64,000 nucleotides of DNA from CBDBUR01 sp965209065 (GTDB lineage Bacteria > Pseudomonadota > Alphaproteobacteria > JAPOUT01 > G958296285), in contig OZ242373.1 in the NCBI GenBank assembly GCA_965209065.1, forward strand, positions 868,001-932,000. The letters run 5' to 3'. Positions 34,574 to 43,975 of this stretch are shown here, piece after piece. Below the pieces are notes generated by a model. It was given only the letters and a program-made list of their open reading frames with translations. It was not told where the DNA came from and made no database searches. How positions within the stretch are numbered: the stretch's first letter is position 1; every line of letters starts with the position of its first letter. Made by a program: the position numbers and the translations under genes.

Positions 34574-35497
34574 ATGCGACACTTCATCAATCTAAACGAG
34601 ATAGACTCCGCAGACTTAATCGCTCTCGTCGATAGCGGCTTAAAGCGCAAGCAAGCACGCGCGGCGAAGCGTCAAGGTGCGGCAGATGACGATGCGCCTC
34701 TTAAAGGCTATACGCTCGCGATGGTTTTTGAGAAGTCCTCCACGCGCACGCGGCTTTCGTTTGATATAGCGATGAGCCAGCTCGGCGGACGCGCGCTCGT
34801 GCTAGACGCGGCGCAAGCTCATCTCCACCGAGGCGAGTCGATGGAAGACACCGCCGGCGTGCTCTCTGCCTATGTCGAGGCGGCGATGATAAGAACCGCC
34901 GACCACCAGCGGCTGCTCGCCTTCGCGCGCGCGGCAAGCATTCCGGTTATCAACGGCTTGAGCGACCACTCGCACCCATGCCAGATTATCGCTGCGCTGA
35001 TGACGATAAAAGAAAAACTCGGCGAAATAAAAAACGTGAAAATCGCTTGGCTCGGCGATAGCAATAATATGTTGCGCACTTGGATTCACGCTTGCCCCGC
35101 CTTTGGCTTTGAGCTCGCCATCGCTTCGCCGGCGCACGACACCGCCTCGCAGCAAGCCCTCGACTGGGCGCAGAAACAAGGCGGCAATATTACCCTATGC
35201 GCGCCACAAGAAGCCGCCGAAAAGGCAAACATTCTCACCACCGATTGCTGGCTGTCGCTAAGCGATGACCCCGCGCTCGCGCAAGAAAAACGCGCCGCCC
35301 TCGCGCCTTACAAAATCACCCACGCCCTGATGGCGCGCGCAAACAAAAACGCTTACTTTATGCACTGCCTCCCGCTCTACCGCGGCGAGGAAGTGGAAGC
35401 CGAAATCGCCGATGGCACGCGCTCCCTCATCTTTCACGAAGCCGAGAACCGCATCCACGCGCAAAAAGCTATCCTATTGTGGGCTTTGCGTGTATAA
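34574..35497 (+). CDS. argF: Ornithine carbamoyltransferase
   Basis: The 307-residue enzyme forms citrulline from ornithine and carbamoyl phosphate. It has the carbamoyl-phosphate loop KSSTRTRLSFD, HPCQ in DHSHPCQIIAAL, the ornithine loop region WLGDSNNM, and the C-terminal HCLPLYRGEEV. It lies directly downstream of argD on the same strand, a common alphaproteobacterial pair. Confidence 0.95.
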   Translation: MRHFINLNEIDSADLIALVDSGLKRKQARAAKRQGAADDDAPLKGYTLAMVFEKSSTRTRLSFDIAMSQLGGRALVLDAAQAHLHRGESMEDTAGVLSAYVEAAMIRTADHQRLLAFARAASIPVINGLSDHSHPCQIIAALMTIKEKLGEIKNVKIAWLGDSNNMLRTWIHACPAFGFELAIASPAHDTASQQALDWAQKQGGNITLCAPQEAAEKANILTTDCWLSLSDDPALAQEKRAALAPYKITHALMARANKNAYFMHCLPLYRGEEVEAEIADGTRSLIFHEAENRIHAQKAILLWALRV

Positions 35498-35506
35498 TGA
35501 CAAACT

Positions 35507-36802
35507 ATGAATAATAATAAAGTATCGCTAAAAACTTTTTTATCAAATACGCTTAAAAAATTAGGTAAAGGCTTTTTGCCAATTATTATTTTGGGGGTTT
35601 CGGTTGGGGTCTTTGCCCTGCTGCTTTCCTTGCGCTCCGAAGTGCCGAGCCAAACACCTCAAGAGCGTGTGTGGAACATTCAAGCGATGCAAGCGAAAGT
35701 AGAAAGCATTCAACCGCAGCTAAAAGTATTTGGCGAGGTTGTCGCTGGTAGAAAAATTGCCTTACGCGCTTTGGTGTCGGGAGAAATTATTACCATGCAC
35801 GCCGATTTTCGCGAAGGCGGCGTGATAGACGAAAGTGACGAGCTTATCCAAATTGACCCTTTCAATTATAAAAACGCCGTTGATGAAGCCGTTGCGCGAC
35901 TCTCGGAAGCGCAGGCAAGGCTAGAGGAAATTGGCGCGCAGCAACAACAAGAACAAGATTTATTAAAACGCGCGAAAGAACAAGCAGAATTATCAGAGCG
36001 CGATTTAGAACGCTCGAAAAAATTAGCCAACAGAGGACACCTCTCGCAAAAAACGCTAGACGATAAAAAGCTCGCCAACTCCAAGCAATTACAAACGATG
36101 GAAATGAGACGCAACAATATCGCTATCCAAGATGCACGGCTCACGCAACAAGAGGGTGCAGTGGCGCGTAGCGAAATAGCCCTCGCCCATGCCGAGCGCG
36201 AGCTCTCGCGCACTTTGCTTAAAGCACCCTTTCGCGGCTTCTTGAGTCAGATTAACGCCTCCGCTGGACGGGTCGTCAATATCAACGACCAAATCGCCCA
36301 GCTGATTGACGCCGACCAGCTTGAAGTGCGCTTCCACCTATCGGACGCGCAGTTTGGGCGCATCATCTCTAACACCGGCGACTTGAAAGGCGAAGGCGTC
36401 AAAATAAGCTGGCGCGTTGGTGAAGAGACGCTCAAATTTAACGGCACGATTATTCGCATTGGCGCAGAAATATCGCAGCTCGCCGGCGGCGTTAGCGTCT
36501 TCGCCGATATTGATATACAAGATTTAGATAGCACCTTACGACCCGGCGCTTTCGTTCAAGTGCATTTACCCGACCGCAAATATAAAAATGTTGTGCGCTT
36601 GCCCTCCAACGCTCTGTATGAAGGCAATATCGTTTATGCCATCGTTGATGAGAGGCTCGTGCCGCGCGCGGTGAAAGTGATTGGGCAAATCAATGACGAC
36701 ATCATCGTGCAAAATGGAATAAAAAACGGCGATATCATTATGACAACTTGGTTCGCCGAAGCAGGACCGGGCACGAAAGTTTTCGTGGCACAAAAAAACT
36801 AA
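35507..36802 (+). CDS. RND efflux periplasmic adaptor (HlyD/MFP family)
   Basis: The 431-residue protein has an N-terminal membrane anchor (about residues 22-42). A split lipoyl domain follows (KVFGEVVAGRKIALRALVSGEI and KAPFRGFLSQINASAGRVV) around a long coiled-coil hairpin rich in Glu, Gln and Arg. Beta-barrel and membrane-proximal domains come last, ending with LRPGAFVQVHLPDRK. It links the RND pump encoded next to an outer-membrane channel. TATAAT at 35493-35498 ends eight bases before the ATG and there is no ribosome-binding site. Confidence 0.92.
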   Translation: MNNNKVSLKTFLSNTLKKLGKGFLPIIILGVSVGVFALLLSLRSEVPSQTPQERVWNIQAMQAKVESIQPQLKVFGEVVAGRKIALRALVSGEIITMHADFREGGVIDESDELIQIDPFNYKNAVDEAVARLSEAQARLEEIGAQQQQEQDLLKRAKEQAELSERDLERSKKLANRGHLSQKTLDDKKLANSKQLQTMEMRRNNIAIQDARLTQQEGAVARSEIALAHAERELSRTLLKAPFRGFLSQINASAGRVVNINDQIAQLIDADQLEVRFHLSDAQFGRIISNTGDLKGEGVKISWRVGEETLKFNGTIIRIGAEISQLAGGVSVFADIDIQDLDSTLRPGAFVQVHLPDRKYKNVVRLPSNALYEGNIVYAIVDERLVPRAVKVIGQINDDIIVQNGIKNGDIIMTTWFAEAGPGTKVFVAQKN

Positions 36803-36827
36803 CGCACTATAAGCGAACAAGAAATAC

Positions 36828-39800
36828 ATGAGCGAGCAAACCATAAAAGAAAATAAGGTCAAGCCTCCCGCGCTGGTTAGCTTTTTCGCGCGCCACGCCA
36901 ACGCGCATAATCTGCTGATGGCGATTATGATTTTAACCGGCGCTTTTTTTCTGCGCCAGCTCAACACGCAGTTTTTTCCCACGGTGGAAATTCCCGCCAT
37001 TACGATTAGCGTCTTGTGGAGCGGAGCGAGCGCCGAAGATGTGGAGGCTGGCATCATCGAATCTCTCGAGCCCGGCCTGCGCGGGATTGGCGCGGTGGAT
37101 AAGATAACATCCTCCGCGCGCGAGGGCTTTGGGCTCATCACGATGGAGTTTGAAATCGGCACGGATATGCAGCGCGCCACTTCCGATGTCGAGGCGGCGG
37201 TCAATGAGACCACCACCCTGCCCGAAGAGGCAGAAAAACCTCAAATTACCCGCGTTCTTTTCTATGAAAATGTGATGAGCCTCGCGGTTTATGGCGAGTT
37301 TTCAGAGCAAGCGCTCAAAGCCTACGCGCTCAAAATTCGCGATGACCTCCTGCGCTTGGGGGTGGATAGGGTCAATTTTCGCGGGCTGCGCCCCGATGAA
37401 ATTTGGGTTGAAGTCAGTGAGGAAAATCTCCGCCGTTTTGACCTAACCATCGACACCATTTCTAGGCGCATCAATTCTTCTAGTGAAGATTTGCCGTCAG
37501 GCACTTTATCGGGCGCGGTGGAAAAGCAAATTCGCTCCTTAGGGCTTGATATGGGACCTAGGGCAATGAGCCGCCTTGAAGTGCGTTCGCAAAAAAGCGG
37601 TGAGAAACTTTTGCTACGCGATATTGCTGTCGTGCGCGAAACGTTTGACAAGAACGCGCCTGCCGGCTTGCGCGATGATAGACCTGCCATTCGCATTAAC
37701 ATTCAACGTTCGGCGCAAGCGGATATTTTAGAGCTCTCGAATAAAGTTGATGCCTACCTCGCGCGGTTGAAGCCGACGCTACCGCAATCTCTTTCGGTTG
37801 AAAAGTTTGACGTCCAATCCAACCGCGTGCGCCAGCGCATTAACGTTCTGCTGAAAAATGGCGCGGGCGGTTTGGCGCTTGTCTTGCTCGTGCTATTTTT
37901 ATTTCTCAATAGGCACGTTGCCTTTTGGGTATCGATGGGCATTCCCACCGCGATGATTGCCAGCTTCTCGGTGTTATTCTTTTTAGGCATTAGCATAAAT
38001 ATGCTAACGCTGTTTGCTTTGATAATGATGTTGGGGGTTGTGGTTGATGATGCCATTGTGGTGGGCGAACACATTGCCTTTTTGCGCGAAAAAGGGCTCG
38101 ACCCCATCGCCGCCGCCGAGCAAGGCACAGGGAGAATGAGCGCGCCGGTCTTTGCCTCCTCCCTAACCACCATCGCCGCCTTTATGCCGATGTTCTTAAT
38201 CTCCGATATATTAGGAGAATTTATGGCATCGCTTGCGGTAGTTGTCGTGGTTATCGTCATTATGAGTTTGGTGGAGGCTTTCTTTGTCCTGCCCGGTCAT
38301 TTACGCCATGGGCTTTCCACAATGAAACCTTTTGCCGAACAGCAAGAGCCTAAAAACATTTTTGCTAAAATAAAATTTCACTTTAATAAAAAATTTGATG
38401 CCTTCCTGCATAACGGCTTTGAGAAGTTTATCGGTATTGTCTATGACTTTCGCTATAGTATGGCGGCGGGGACGCTTGGCGCATTGATTATCTCTGTTGG
38501 TGTGCTGGCGGGCGGTCATGTTGGCTTCCAGTTCTTTCCCTCGCCCGAAGCCGAAACCATTCATGGACGGACAATATTTTTACCCGGCACGCCGAAATCT
38601 CAAGTGAAAGCGGCATTGAAACAGATGGAGAGCTCTCTGGTGAAAGCGGAGCTGGCTTTTGGTGGCGGCGCAGGGTCGGTGGTGAAAACGCATTTTAGTC
38701 GCGTCGGCGCGACAGGCGGACAAACCGGCGACAACTTAGGCGAAATAACCGTCGAGCTCCAAGCGAGCGAAAAGCGTTCCGTGCGCACCGCAGATTTCGT
38801 GCGCGAGTGGAAGAAGCATGTGCCGCGTTTTCCCGGCATTGACCGCGTGATTATCGCCGAGCAGCGCGCCGGCCCGCCCGGGCGCGATATTGATATTCGC
38901 CTTGAAGACGCGCCTATTCTCAAGCTCAAGCAAGCGGCGATAAAGCTCAAGGAGCATCTCGCCGCATTTGGCGCGATTTCTAATATAGAGGACGACCTCC
39001 CGTGGGGAAAGCGCGAGCTCTTGCTTGAAATTACGCCCAAAGGCTACGCGCTCGGCTTCACCACAGAGGGGATTGGCAGGCAAGTGCGCAATGCTTTTGA
39101 CGGAGCTATCGCGCGGCGCTTGCCGGGCAAAAGCGAGGAAATAAAAGTGCGCGTGCGCTTGCCGCAAACCGATTCTAGCGCAAAATCTTTTGATAGTTTA
39201 TATTTGCGCGCGCCGTCGGGCGAGCAGGTGCCGCTCACCGATATTGTTGATATTACCCAAAAGTCTGGCTTCGCGCGGATTACGCGGCGCGATGGCTTGC
39301 GCACGGTTGCCATAACAGCTGACCTCAACCAAGAGGCTCTCCCCCTCCCGCTGCTACAGGAAAAACTTGACGCCGAGATTATGCCTGCCGTCATTCAAGA
39401 ATATAACATCAGCTACTCTTACAGCGGCAGAAGCGAGGAGCAGGCAGAAACCTTCGGCGACTTGGGGCTAGGCTTTATGCTTGCTCTCGCGATGATTTAT
39501 TTTATTCTCGCCTGGGTGCTGGGGCATTACACGCGCCCTATTATTGTTATGCTGATTATTCCTTTTGGTTTTATCGGCGCGGTGTTCGGGCATTGGCTTA
39601 TGGGCTATGACCTCAATATGCTGGCGATGATTGCTCTGTTGGGCTTGGCGGGGATTTTGATTAACGACTCTATCGTTCTTGTCGTGCAGATTCAGCAGCA
39701 CATCGATGAAGGCAAAGGGTTGCGCGATTCCATCACGCAAGGCACGAAAGAAAGACTCCGCGCGGTTATTCTTACATCAACCACGACCATCTTTGGCTTG

Positions 39801-40010
39801 CTGCCTCTTTTGTTCGAGCAGTCTTTACAAGCGGCTTTCTTAAAACCGATGGCTATCTCTATGGCTTTTGGTGTTGCGGTCGGCACCTTGTTGATACTTT
39901 TTATTGTGCCGTCCTTTTTAGGCATTCTTAACGATATAAGCAATCTGTTTATAAGAAGACGCGAAGAAAAAAATGGGCTGTTAAGCGCGCCAAAAGGCGC
40001 GGGTGAATAA
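36828..40010 (+). CDS. RND family efflux transporter permease (AcrB/MexF superfamily)
   Basis: The 1060-residue pump has two halves of six membrane segments with large periplasmic loops. The proton-relay region is LGVVVDDAIVVGEH in segment 4, and segment 10-11 includes LLGLAGILINDSIVLVVQIQQ. The N-terminal ANAHNLLMAIMILTGAFFL and FPTVEIPAITISVLWSGASAEDVEAGI are typical. It is 25 bases downstream of its adaptor. The exported compounds are unknown. Its 3' end overlaps the convergent trkH by 30 bases. Confidence 0.94.
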   Translation: MSEQTIKENKVKPPALVSFFARHANAHNLLMAIMILTGAFFLRQLNTQFFPTVEIPAITISVLWSGASAEDVEAGIIESLEPGLRGIGAVDKITSSAREGFGLITMEFEIGTDMQRATSDVEAAVNETTTLPEEAEKPQITRVLFYENVMSLAVYGEFSEQALKAYALKIRDDLLRLGVDRVNFRGLRPDEIWVEVSEENLRRFDLTIDTISRRINSSSEDLPSGTLSGAVEKQIRSLGLDMGPRAMSRLEVRSQKSGEKLLLRDIAVVRETFDKNAPAGLRDDRPAIRINIQRSAQADILELSNKVDAYLARLKPTLPQSLSVEKFDVQSNRVRQRINVLLKNGAGGLALVLLVLFLFLNRHVAFWVSMGIPTAMIASFSVLFFLGISINMLTLFALIMMLGVVVDDAIVVGEHIAFLREKGLDPIAAAEQGTGRMSAPVFASSLTTIAAFMPMFLISDILGEFMASLAVVVVVIVIMSLVEAFFVLPGHLRHGLSTMKPFAEQQEPKNIFAKIKFHFNKKFDAFLHNGFEKFIGIVYDFRYSMAAGTLGALIISVGVLAGGHVGFQFFPSPEAETIHGRTIFLPGTPKSQVKAALKQMESSLVKAELAFGGGAGSVVKTHFSRVGATGGQTGDNLGEITVELQASEKRSVRTADFVREWKKHVPRFPGIDRVIIAEQRAGPPGRDIDIRLEDAPILKLKQAAIKLKEHLAAFGAISNIEDDLPWGKRELLLEITPKGYALGFTTEGIGRQVRNAFDGAIARRLPGKSEEIKVRVRLPQTDSSAKSFDSLYLRAPSGEQVPLTDIVDITQKSGFARITRRDGLRTVAITADLNQEALPLPLLQEKLDAEIMPAVIQEYNISYSYSGRSEEQAETFGDLGLGFMLALAMIYFILAWVLGHYTRPIIVMLIIPFGFIGAVFGHWLMGYDLNMLAMIALLGLAGILINDSIVLVVQIQQHIDEGKGLRDSITQGTKERLRAVILTSTTTIFGLLPLLFEQSLQAAFLKPMAISMAFGVAVGTLLILFIVPSFLGILNDISNLFIRRREEKNGLLSAPKGAGE

Positions 40011-41450
40011 AACGAAAACGGTGAACACCTCTAAGCGCCCGACCAACATCGCGGTAGATAAAATCCACTTCACACCATCGCTGAGTTCGGCAAAGCTGCC
40101 CGCAGGACCAATGATATTCCCCAAACCCGGTCCAACATTAGAAACCGAAGTCGCCGCCGCCGAAATAGCGGTCATCGCATCGAGCCCCATCATGTTCAGC
40201 AAAATCGCAACGACCGCGCAGCATATCGCATAGAGAAAAATGAAGTTCATCACCGAAGCAGTAATCGTGCGCGTTATCGGCACGCCGTTGTAGCGCGGCA
40301 CGATAATCGCGCGCGGATAAACAATGCGCGCTATCGCCGCTTTGAGCACTCTAAAAACCACAATAAAGCGGAAACTCTTAATCCCGCAAGAGGTTGAACC
40401 CGCGCAACCCCCTAAAAAAGTTAAAACAAAAAAGAAAGCTATCGCGAAACCTCCCCACCCGCCATAGTTCGCACTCGCATAACCTGTGCCGGTAACAATA
40501 GACACCACATTAAAACTTGTCAGGCGCAAAGAATTAAGAAAGCTCTCACTCCCACCGGCACCCGCGCCTAAACTATTGGCATAATGATAGGCGCTCAAAA
40601 TGGCAATCGCGCCAACGAGGGTTATCAAAAACCAACGCGACTGGTCGTCTCGACTCAAAGCCTTGAAATTGCCGCGTATCATCACAAAATATATCGTAAA
40701 AGGCAAAGAGCCTAAAATCATAAAAACAATCGCTATCGTTTCTAGCTCGGCACTTTGGAAAAAGGCAAACGACTGGTCGGAGTTAGCAAACCCGCCGGTT
40801 GCCACGGTCGTCATTGAATGAACGATGCTATCAAACAGGCTCATACCGAAAATAAAATACAAGACCGCGCACACAAACGTTAGCACAACATAAGTAATCC
40901 CAATATAAGCAGCGAACTCAGCCGCGCGCGGAATAATGTTCTCGGAGTTGTCAGAGGATTCCATTCTAAACAGCTGCATGCCACCAACCTGCAACATCGG
41001 CAGAACCGCCACCGCCGTTACGATAATGCCCACGCCGCCAATCCACTGCAGCAGACCGCGCCATAGCAAAAAGCTCATCGGCGCATTGTCTAGCCCCGCC
41101 ACAACCGTAGAGCCGGTCGTGGTAATGCCCGACATCGCCTCAAAAAAAGCATCGGTATAGCTGAGGTTCATACTAGAAAACGCCAGCGGCAAGGCGGCAA
41201 AAATCGTCAGCGCAACCCACGACAGCCCAGTCAAAATAAAAGCCTGCTGCGTGGTTAAGCCACTTATCCTATCCCACGTGCCGATGATAAAACTCGCCGC
41301 GCAAATGAGCGTGAAGAGTGCTGAAATGAAAAACACAATCCACTCGCTTGAACCAAGAAATAAAGCGAGTATCATCGGCAAAAGCATAAAGAGACCTAAG
41401 GGTGCAATCAGCATCCCTATCACCAATAATACTGGACGTAAATCAATCAC
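39981..41450 (-). CDS. trkH: TrkH-type potassium uptake protein
   Basis: The 489-residue membrane protein has four pore-loop repeats with selectivity-filter motifs, including SGITTTGSTVVAGLD, MTTVATGGFANSDQS, GTGYASANYG and SAAATSVSNVGPGLG. It carries potassium across the inner membrane, usually with TrkA. trkA is not in the window. It starts with GTG preceded by AGGAGG, 17 bases after metZ, so the two are probably one transcript. Confidence 0.93.
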   Translation of the reverse strand: MIDLRPVLLVIGMLIAPLGLFMLLPMILALFLGSSEWIVFFISALFTLICAASFIIGTWDRISGLTTQQAFILTGLSWVALTIFAALPLAFSSMNLSYTDAFFEAMSGITTTGSTVVAGLDNAPMSFLLWRGLLQWIGGVGIIVTAVAVLPMLQVGGMQLFRMESSDNSENIIPRAAEFAAYIGITYVVLTFVCAVLYFIFGMSLFDSIVHSMTTVATGGFANSDQSFAFFQSAELETIAIVFMILGSLPFTIYFVMIRGNFKALSRDDQSRWFLITLVGAIAILSAYHYANSLGAGAGGSESFLNSLRLTSFNVVSIVTGTGYASANYGGWGGFAIAFFFVLTFLGGCAGSTSCGIKSFRFIVVFRVLKAAIARIVYPRAIIVPRYNGVPITRTITASVMNFIFLYAICCAVVAILLNMMGLDAMTAISAAATSVSNVGPGLGNIIGPAGSFAELSDGVKWILSTAMLVGRLEVFTVFVLFTRAFWRA

Positions 41451-41467
41451 TGCGCGCCTCCTCTTGA

Positions 41468-42688
41468 TTAGGCAATTTTTTGTAAAGCCCTATCCAAGTC
41501 GGCGCAAATATCACTTTCATCTTCCAACCCAACCGACAAGCGCAGTAAATTTTCCCCGATGCCTAGCTCGGCGCGCGCTTCTTCTGTTAGCCGAAAGTGT
41601 GTCGTGGTGGCGGGGTGCGTGATTAAACTTTTCGTGTCGCCTAAATTGTTAGAAATTTTTACCACTTCAAGTGTGTTCTCCACAACAAAGGCTTCCTCGC
41701 GCGCGCCCTTAATCTCAAAAGCAAGCAGAGTGCTTCCTAGCTTCATCTGCGCTTGTGCGAGATTATGCTGCGGGTGCGTGGGCAAAGACGGATAGACCAC
41801 GCGCTTGATTTTTTTATGCTCCTCCAAAAATTTCGCCACGACCAAAGCCTTTTGACTTTGCGCCTCCACGCGCAACTTGAGCGTCTCCAACCCTTTTAAT
41901 AGCACCCAAGCATTAAACGGACTCATAGAGGGTCCTGTGTTGCGATAGAAAGGCGTGAGTGCCTCGTCAATATATTGCTTGTCGGCGATGATGATGCCGC
42001 CTAAACATCGCCCTTGCCCGTCAATGTGCTTGGTTGCCGAATAGACGACAATATCCGCGCCAAAGGCAAACGGCTTTTGTAAAATAGGCGTCGCGAAAAC
42101 ATTATCGACAATAAATTTGATGTTCTTTTCTTTCGCCAACTTCCCGACAAAGGATAAATCTATTATTTCCAGCAAGGGGTTCGAGGGAGTTTCTAAAAAA
42201 AAGGCTTTGGTGTTCGCGCGACAAGCATCGTGCCATGCCTGATTGTCGGTGCCATCGACGAAGCTCACCTCGATGCCGAAGCGCGGCAACACATCCTCTA
42301 TCACAAAGCGACAAGAGCCAAACAGCGCGCGCGCCGAAACAACATGATCCCCGGTGCGTAAAAAACAAAGCAGGCTTGCTGTTACCGCCGCCATTCCGCT
42401 CGCAGTAGCGCGGGCGTCTATAGCATCAGTGCCAGCATCATCATCGCCCTCTAGAGCTATCATGCGTTCCTCGAACATGCGCACGGTCGGGTTGCCGTAG
42501 CGGCTATAGATATACCCTTCCTCCTCGCCAGCGAATCGCCCGAGCGCCTCCTGCGCGCTTTCATACACAAAGCCCGAAGTGAGATAGAGCGCCTCTGCCG
42601 TTTCGCCAAAAGGACTGCGCGAACCTTTTTGACGCAGCTCATCGTGAATGAGCCGTGTCGTGGTTTTATACTTATGCTTTTTCGTCAT
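41468..42688 (-). CDS. metZ: O-succinylhomoserine sulfhydrylase
   Basis: The 406-residue PLP enzyme of the Cys/Met metabolism family has SRYGNPTVRMFEERMIALEG, the PLP lysine in VVYSATKHIDGQGRCLGG and SLITHPATTTHFRLTEEARAELGI. The form with HIDGQGR is typical of MetZ, which makes homocysteine directly from sulfide and O-succinyl- or O-acetylhomoserine. With metH at the right edge it gives a route to methionine. The promoter and operator lie just upstream. Confidence 0.92.
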   Translation of the reverse strand: MTKKHKYKTTTRLIHDELRQKGSRSPFGETAEALYLTSGFVYESAQEALGRFAGEEEGYIYSRYGNPTVRMFEERMIALEGDDDAGTDAIDARATASGMAAVTASLLCFLRTGDHVVSARALFGSCRFVIEDVLPRFGIEVSFVDGTDNQAWHDACRANTKAFFLETPSNPLLEIIDLSFVGKLAKEKNIKFIVDNVFATPILQKPFAFGADIVVYSATKHIDGQGRCLGGIIIADKQYIDEALTPFYRNTGPSMSPFNAWVLLKGLETLKLRVEAQSQKALVVAKFLEEHKKIKRVVYPSLPTHPQHNLAQAQMKLGSTLLAFEIKGAREEAFVVENTLEVVKISNNLGDTKSLITHPATTTHFRLTEEARAELGIGENLLRLSVGLEDESDICADLDRALQKIA

Positions 42689-42723
42689 AAATAGATTTAA
42701 GGTCTCAAACGCGTTCGAGTCAA
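42689..42723 (-). promoter_or_regulatory. metZ promoter with palindromic operator in the spacer, predicted leaderless
   Basis: Reading toward metZ, TTGACT (42723-42718) and TTAAAT (42700-42695) are 17 bases apart, and the -10 ends six bases before the ATG. The spacer is almost filled by the palindrome CTCGAACGCGTTTGAG (42719-42704), in which 7 of 8 base pairs are symmetric. A repressor bound there would block polymerase. Further upstream, 42749-42762 forms a perfect CGGGG-ATAA-CCCCG hairpin flanked by two copies of CCGCTAA. Confidence 0.6.
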
Positions 42724-42850
42724 GGCGAATAAACCGCTAAATGAATAACGGGGATAACCCCGCTAACCCGACCTCAAAGCCCCTCACCGCGATTTATCCC
42801 TGTGCGTTGCTTTGGCAAAAATTATATGCAAAAAGTTCTATCCTTTACCT

Positions 42851-43975
42851 ATGAGCCAAGCCCTATTAAAACCGAGCCTTTTCCCCCATTCCCGCGACTA
42901 TCAAGGCGAATCGGGCGCGAAAAGCGGCTTGCTAACCAGCCTCGACATCGAAGACCTCGCCAAGCGCAAGGCGATAAGCGAGATTACCGCCGAGCAGATT
43001 CAGCCCGCCAGCCTCGACCTGCGACTAGGCAAGCGCGGCTTCGTCCTGCCCGCCAGCTTCTTGCCCGGACCCAAGAAAACCATAGAGTCCAAAGCAAAAA
43101 GCCTAGCCCTTAGCGAATTCACGCTAGATAATAAAAGCTTCACTTTAGAGCCTAATCAGGTTTATCTCGTTGAGCTCGCCGAGACGATGAACCTCCCGAA
43201 GGATATTTCGGCTATCGCCAGCCCCAAAAGCTCTACCGGCAGGCTTGATGTTTTTACGCGCCTCATCTCAGATTACGGCAAATACTACGACAGATTGCCC
43301 GCCGGCTATCAGGGGACGTTGTGGCTAGAAATTGTGCCGCGTTCTTTTGCGATTATCGTGCGCGAGCATTCTAAACTTTTACAGATACGCTTGCGGCGCG
43401 GACGCGCGGCTTTTGACAATTATCGCCTAGGCGATTTACACAAGCAGCAAGGGTTGATTGCCGACAACGAACCGCTTGAGCTTAATCAGGGGCTTTTGCT
43501 TTCAATTGATTTGACACAAAGCATTTGCGGGTATCGCGCTAAGCTTACAGATAAAAAAATAGATATTGATAAAGTTGCTGCCTATCCTAAAGAAGATTTT
43601 TGGGAAGAAATAAAAGCACCGAAAAACAGCAGGCTCATTTTAGAGCCTGATACATTTTACATTTTGTCCTCGCGCGAGAAGGTGCTTATCCCGCCGACCC
43701 ACGCCGCCGAGATGATTGCGCTTGATTCACAAATTGGAGAATTTCGTGCGCACTATGCGGGGTTTTTTGATTCTGGTTTTGGTGTCGGCAGCAACGGAGC
43801 GAAAGCCGTTTTAGAAATGCGCGCACGCGAAGCTCCCTTTCTGCTAGAGCATGGGCAAACAATCGGCAGGCTAGTGTTTGAACGGCTGAGGCACAAAGCA
43901 AAACAGCACTACGACCAGCGCGACAACGCGAACTATAAAGGACAAGGCTTGCGCCTATCAAAGCATTTCGTTTAA
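42851..43975 (+). CDS. dcd: 2'-deoxycytidine 5'-triphosphate deaminase, long (two-domain) type
   Basis: The 374-residue protein is about twice the length of E. coli Dcd, as in many alphaproteobacteria. Both halves have a dUTPase-like core. The first holds LTAEQIQPASLDLRLG-like sequence (here ITAEQIQPASLDLRLG) and AIASPKSSTGRLDVFTRL. The second holds ILSSREKVLIPPTHAAEMI and GFFDSGFGV. It deaminates dCTP to dUTP for thymidylate synthesis. The start is the ATG at 42851. A TATCCT ends six bases before it. Its stop shares TTAA with the convergent radical SAM gene. Confidence 0.88.
   Translation: MSQALLKPSLFPHSRDYQGESGAKSGLLTSLDIEDLAKRKAISEITAEQIQPASLDLRLGKRGFVLPASFLPGPKKTIESKAKSLALSEFTLDNKSFTLEPNQVYLVELAETMNLPKDISAIASPKSSTGRLDVFTRLISDYGKYYDRLPAGYQGTLWLEIVPRSFAIIVREHSKLLQIRLRRGRAAFDNYRLGDLHKQQGLIADNEPLELNQGLLLSIDLTQSICGYRAKLTDKKIDIDKVAAYPKEDFWEEIKAPKNSRLILEPDTFYILSSREKVLIPPTHAAEMIALDSQIGEFRAHYAGFFDSGFGVGSNGAKAVLEMRAREAPFLLEHGQTIGRLVFERLRHKAKQHYDQRDNANYKGQGLRLSKHFV

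Noticed and set aside
42724..42850. SAM-II or other SAM riboswitch before metZ
   Set aside because: I looked for the conserved SAM-II pseudoknot sequence and did not find it. The likely promoter lies downstream of this region, so it would not be in the metZ mRNA.
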